NCBI GenBank assembly: GCA_903842855.1
Contig: CAIMNT010000021.1
Coordinates: forward strand, 1-25,461
Direction of reading: 5' to 3'
From: an uncultured Actinomycetes bacterium
GTDB taxonomy: Bacteria > Actinomycetota > Actinomycetes > Nanopelagicales > Nanopelagicaceae
Length of the DNA: 25,461 nucleotides
Shown: positions 21,963 to 25,461 of the stretch, in pieces
Layout: each line of letters opens with the position of its first letter
Numbering within the stretch: position 1 is the first letter of the stretch
Notes under the pieces: generated by a model
What the model was told of the DNA's origin: nothing
Database searches by the model: none
Seen by the model: only the letters and a program-made list of their open reading frames with translations
Program-made: the position numbers and the translations under genes

Positions 21963-24152
21963 ATGAGCATCCACACACCAATGCATCCAAGTGAGCCTTG
22001 GATTGAATTAACCACCACCGCAGAAGATTGGGCCAAAGCCGACCCACAACTTCTAGAGACGATGTTGGGCCAGCTCCATCTCATTCGCGCATTTGAAGAA
22101 GTTGTCCTTGAACTAGCAGGCGAAGGCCTCGTTCATGGACCCGCTCACAGTAGCGTCGGCCAAGAAGGTGGCGCAGTCGGTTCGATCATCGGGCTCGGTA
22201 CACACGATGCAATTAACGGATCACACCGCGGTCATCATCAGTTCTTGGCAAAAGTTATCAACCATGTCTCTGGACAGAAGCTAGATGTCACCAACTTGGT
22301 TACTCCTGCACTCCAAGAAGTTTTGCAACGCACACTGGCCGAAATCTTGGGCTTGGCTCAGGGTTATTGCCGTGGTCGTGGTGGCTCAATGCACCTTCAG
22401 AATTTTGAAGCTGGGGCGCTCGGCACAAATGCTATCGTCGGTGGCGGCGTACCACTTGGTGCAGGTAATGCCTGGGCACAGAAGAAATCCGGAACAGACA
22501 ACATCACTGTCTCTTACTTTGGAGATGGCGCAGTCAACATTGGTTCAGTACTGGAGACCATGAACCTTGCTGCAGCATGGAAGTTGCCGTTCTGTTTCTT
22601 CATCGAGAACAATCTTTATGCAGTATCTACTCACGTCTCAGAAGTAACCGCAGAGCCCCGACTCTCGGCACGTGCACTTGGATTTGGTTTCCCATCATGG
22701 AAAGTCGATGGCATGGATCCACTCGCTGTTCATTTGGCGATGAAGGAAGCCGAAGAGTACATGCGCTCAGGTAAAGGCCCAGCTCTGATTGAAGCTGATG
22801 TTTATCGCTTCTTCCATCAAAATGGCGCCTTCCCTGGCAGTGCATTTGGCTATCGCTCTAAAGAAGAAGAAGCATCGTGGCGCGCCCGCGATCCGCTGCT
22901 TCGTGTTGCAAATGAAATGATCGCATTAGGTCTTATTGATCAAGCAGGTGTGGATTCTGTACGCGAGCAAGCGTTAGCAGCTAACCGCAAGGCGGCAGCT
23001 GAACTCACAGAACCTAACCCAGATGCTGCTGGTAAGCGTCGTATTCGTCCATCACTCTGGCCTGACACCAGCTTTGTAAACGTTGGCGTGCGCGGGGATG
23101 CATCAGAACTTAAATCGGCTCGCACACTAGAGCCACTCACATCTAGCGCTCCAAAAGTGCAGATGAAGTTTGTTGATGCCGTTGCAGGTGTGCTTGATCG
23201 CGCGATGGAGAACGATCCACGCATTGTTGTACTCGGTGAAGATATTCATCGCCTCAACGGTGGCACCAATGGTGCGACTAAGGGGCTCTCTAAGAAATAT
23301 CCAGATCGCATTCTTGGAACACCCATTAGCGAAAACGCATTCGCAGGTGTTGGTGGTGGGCTAGCTCTCGACGGTCGTTATCGTCCTGTCGTTGAATTTA
23401 TGTATCCGGATTTCATGTGGGTTGCTGCAGACCAAGTCTTCAACCAGATCGGCAAAGCTCGTCACATGTTCGGTGGCGAGAATCCTGTTCCACTTGTCTT
23501 GCGCACCAAGGTTGCGATGGGCAGTGGTTATGGTTCACAGCACCTTATGGATCCAGCAGGAATCTTTGTCACAAGTCCAGGTTGGCGTATTGTCGCTGCA
23601 TCTACTCCTTCCGAATATATCGGTTTGATGAATGCTGCACTCGCGTTACAAGATCCCGTTCTTGTTCTAGAACATGTTGATCTCTATCAAGATATAGGAG
23701 ATGTGCTTAAAGGCGACTTCGATTATCAGATCGAATTTGGTAAAGCGAACGTTCGTCGCACCGGCAATGATGTTACGGTCCTAACATACTTGTCGATGGT
23801 CAAGCACTCTCTCACTGCGGTTGAACAAACTGGTATCGATGCAGAAGTTATCGATCTTCGTTGGCTAGATCGTGCGAGCTTTGACTGGAGCACAGTTGAG
23901 GCAAGTATCAAGAAGACCAACAACGTATTGATCGTTGAACAAGGCGCACTAGGAACGTCTTACGGCGGATGGTTGGCCGATGAAATTCAGCGCCGCTACT
24001 TCGATTGGCTAGACCAACCTGTCCAGCGCGTGACAGGTGGCGAAGCCTCTCCAAGCATCTCCAAGGTTTTGGAGCGCGCCGCAATCGCTGGCGTCGAGGA
24101 GATTGTTGCCGGAATTGATCGCGTTAAAGCTGGATTCGGAGGTGCTGCGTAA
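21963..24152 (+). CDS. 2-oxoacid (or acetoin) dehydrogenase E1, fused alpha and beta subunits
   Basis: A 729-residue thiamine-diphosphate enzyme in which E1-alpha (about 1-375) and E1-beta (about 398-729) are fused through a short linker; in most bacteria they are separate. The alpha part has HSSVGQEGGAVG, SHRGHH and the ThDP motif GDG (187-189) through NN (216-217). The beta part has VLGEDI, PISENAFAGVGGGLAL, and the active-site His in YGSQHLMD. With E2 it would decarboxylate a 2-oxoacid or cleave acetoin and transfer the acyl group to lipoate. The class includes branched-chain, pyruvate and acetoin dehydrogenases; nothing visible separates them. Start and -10 spacing suggest a leaderless mRNA. 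The stop overlaps the E2 ATG (TAATG). Confidence 0.92.
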   Translation: MSIHTPMHPSEPWIELTTTAEDWAKADPQLLETMLGQLHLIRAFEEVVLELAGEGLVHGPAHSSVGQEGGAVGSIIGLGTHDAINGSHRGHHQFLAKVINHVSGQKLDVTNLVTPALQEVLQRTLAEILGLAQGYCRGRGGSMHLQNFEAGALGTNAIVGGGVPLGAGNAWAQKKSGTDNITVSYFGDGAVNIGSVLETMNLAAAWKLPFCFFIENNLYAVSTHVSEVTAEPRLSARALGFGFPSWKVDGMDPLAVHLAMKEAEEYMRSGKGPALIEADVYRFFHQNGAFPGSAFGYRSKEEEASWRARDPLLRVANEMIALGLIDQAGVDSVREQALAANRKAAAELTEPNPDAAGKRRIRPSLWPDTSFVNVGVRGDASELKSARTLEPLTSSAPKVQMKFVDAVAGVLDRAMENDPRIVVLGEDIHRLNGGTNGATKGLSKKYPDRILGTPISENAFAGVGGGLALDGRYRPVVEFMYPDFMWVAADQVFNQIGKARHMFGGENPVPLVLRTKVAMGSGYGSQHLMDPAGIFVTSPGWRIVAASTPSEYIGLMNAALALQDPVLVLEHVDLYQDIGDVLKGDFDYQIEFGKANVRRTGNDVTVLTYLSMVKHSLTAVEQTGIDAEVIDLRWLDRASFDWSTVEASIKKTNNVLIVEQGALGTSYGGWLADEIQRRYFDWLDQPVQRVTGGEASPSISKVLERAAIAGVEEIVAGIDRVKAGFGGAA

Positions 24153-25420
24153 TGGCGAGCATCATGAGAATGCCAGAAGTTCTGGCTAATGCGACCGAAG
24201 CGATTATCGCCAAGTGGTTGATCGCCGAGGGCGAGTCATTTACCGATGGCCAGGCTATCGCCGAAGTTGAGACTGAGAAGGCGCTGGTCGAAGTTCCAGG
24301 CGAAGGTGATGGTGTTCTGGGCCGATATTTGGCCAAAGAAGGTAGCCATGTCCAAGTTGGTGCACCAATTGCAGTGCTCACCGCTAAGGGCGAAGGCGCT
24401 GCCGAGATCGAAAAGGCTATTGCTGATGCAGGAGTTTCCCTCGCACCAGCTGCGCCAGAGCCAACTCCGGCTCCTGCGGCTCTAACCCCAGCTGCGCCGG
24501 CGCCAACCGTGGCGGCACCAGCTGCTTCACCAACACCGAGCGCATCACTGCACGGAACACGTCTATTCCTTAGCCCACTTGCCCGTCGCCTGGCTAAAGA
24601 GAGCGGCTTAGATCCCGCTCTAATCCAGGGAACTGGCCCAGATGGTCGAATTGTTCGTCGCGATGTTCAGGCAGCAATCGCTAAGAGTGGAGCAACCCCA
24701 GCAAAAGCTGCGGTGCCAGTTCTTCCAAACATTCCTGCTGGTTCATTCACTGACATTCCTCATAGCGGCATGCGAAAAGCAATTGCACGACGTCTGACTG
24801 AGAGCAAGTCGAGCGTTCCGCATTTCTATCTATCTGCGCCAGTACTTGCCGATGACTTCCTTAACTTCCGCAAAAAATATAACGACTGGGCTCCTAAGAA
24901 AGTCTCTGTCACAGATCTAATTCTCAAGACTGTTGCAGCTGCATTCTCTGATGTACCATCAGCTAATTGCATCTGGACTGATACCGCTGTTCGCCAGTTT
25001 GCCGATGTAGACGTCTCTGTGGCGGTCGCGACAGACAATGGCTTGCTCACACCAGTTGTTCGCGGGATTAATCATCTTAATCTAGAGCAGCTCGGTGCAG
25101 TCACTGAAGATTTGATCGCACGTGCTCGTGCGGGTCGTCTCAAGCAAAATGAGATCGAAGGCGGGTCATTCTCTGTGACCAACCTCGGTATGTACAGAAC
25201 AGATGAGTTCTCTGCAATTCTCAACCCACCACAGTCAGCAATCTTGGCTGTCGGTGCTGCAAAGCAGAAGCCAGTTGTGATTGATGGCGAAATCAAAGTC
25301 GCATCAGTCATCAACTTCACTTTATCTGTTGATCACCGAGCAATCGATGGTGCACTTGCTGCCGAATGGCTCGCAGCATTTGTCAAGCGATTTGAGAATC
25401 CTTTTTGGTTAGCGATCTAA
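24152..25420 (+). CDS. Dihydrolipoamide acyltransferase (E2) of the 2-oxoacid/acetoin dehydrogenase complex
   Basis: A 422-residue E2 with one lipoyl domain (about 2-78, lipoylated Lys43 in VETEKALVEV), an Ala/Pro-rich flexible linker (about 98-135), a peripheral-subunit-binding domain (about 140-178: FLSPLARRLAKESGLD, GPDGRIVRRDV) and the catalytic acyltransferase core (about 195-422) with His395 and Asp399-Gly400 in DHRAIDGA. It transfers the acyl group from E1 via lipoyl-lysine to CoA, giving acyl-CoA. GGAGG precedes the ATG, which overlaps the E1 stop. No E3 (lipoamide dehydrogenase) is in the window; a shared E3 elsewhere is expected. Confidence 0.95.
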   Translation: MASIMRMPEVLANATEAIIAKWLIAEGESFTDGQAIAEVETEKALVEVPGEGDGVLGRYLAKEGSHVQVGAPIAVLTAKGEGAAEIEKAIADAGVSLAPAAPEPTPAPAALTPAAPAPTVAAPAASPTPSASLHGTRLFLSPLARRLAKESGLDPALIQGTGPDGRIVRRDVQAAIAKSGATPAKAAVPVLPNIPAGSFTDIPHSGMRKAIARRLTESKSSVPHFYLSAPVLADDFLNFRKKYNDWAPKKVSVTDLILKTVAAAFSDVPSANCIWTDTAVRQFADVDVSVAVATDNGLLTPVVRGINHLNLEQLGAVTEDLIARARAGRLKQNEIEGGSFSVTNLGMYRTDEFSAILNPPQSAILAVGAAKQKPVVIDGEIKVASVINFTLSVDHRAIDGALAAEWLAAFVKRFENPFWLAI

Positions 25421-25445
25421 TATTTGCTTAACAGCAAATATTAGA
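25416..25445 (+). terminator. Terminator after the E1/E2 operon
   Basis: A perfect 13-bp stem (25416-25428 with 25433-25445) with loop TAAC includes the E2 stop codon and is followed by TTTC. It is AT-rich with only a weak T-run, but position fits transcription termination or 3'-end protection. Confidence 0.7.
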
Positions 25446-25461
25446 TTTCAACGCCAATATA

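Noticed and set aside
21963..25420. Firm naming as acetoin dehydrogenase (acoAB/acoC) or as pyruvate dehydrogenase
   Set aside because: Residues visible here do not separate acetoin, pyruvate and branched-chain 2-oxoacid enzymes, and no E3 or diagnostic partner is in the window.
1..25461. Mobile elements, integrases, CRISPR arrays, tRNA attachment sites
   Set aside because: No transposase, integrase, spaced repeat array or tRNA-like cloverleaf was seen, and base composition looks even throughout.

Overview
The window reads as chromosome from a mid-GC actinobacterium, most likely a streamlined freshwater lineage of the Nanopelagicales (acI/Planktophila) type. This is inferred from the GTP-type PEP carboxykinase, the roughly even base composition, very tight gene packing with TAATG start-stop overlaps, frequent GTG and TTG starts, and start codons placed about 7 nt after a -10 box, which suggests leaderless transcripts. 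No tRNA, rRNA, insertion sequence, prophage or CRISPR array was seen, and no gene-free stretch exceeds 300 bases.

Layout. (1) 1-3557, minus: two ABC exporter half-transporters forming an asymmetric heterodimer; the second runs off the left edge. (2) 3795-5603, plus: GTP-dependent PEP carboxykinase. (3) 5617-8216, minus: an M24 peptidase-fold protein followed by an EboE-like TIM-barrel protein. (4) 8349-9636: an XRE-cupin regulator divergent from a VOC-fold enzyme. (5) 15578 down to 9706, minus: a sugar-type ABC importer operon with a stand-alone permease, a substrate-binding protein, an unusual ATPase-permease fusion and a butanediol-dehydrogenase-like enzyme. (6) 19409 down to 15702, minus: four overlapping oxidoreductase genes (SDR, two MDRs, one beta-hydroxyacid dehydrogenase). 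(7) 19626-20696, plus: a PRISE-type SDR. (8) 21871 down to 20677, minus: a second VOC enzyme and a GntR/FCD regulator. (9) 21963-25420, plus: a fused E1 alpha-beta 2-oxoacid dehydrogenase and its E2.

Functional picture (inference). From about 5.6 kb to the right end the window looks like one catabolic island. A small hydroxylated or carbonyl-bearing compound would be imported, passed through several dehydrogenases, a PRISE-type enone reductase and VOC enzymes, and cleaved to an acyl-CoA by the E1/E2 complex; PEP carboxykinase next door fits gluconeogenic growth. The compound cannot be named from sequence. Two regulators are supported by repeated sites. The 9-mer GGTGTTAAC occurs in the promoters of both the M24/eboE operon and the importer operon, and the 10-mer TGACTGTACA links the importer promoter to the XRE-cupin/VOC promoter. 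Two palindromic FCD-GntR-type sites (ATTGGATACAAT and ATTGGATGCAAT) sit in the divergent VOC-gntR / E1-E2 promoter.
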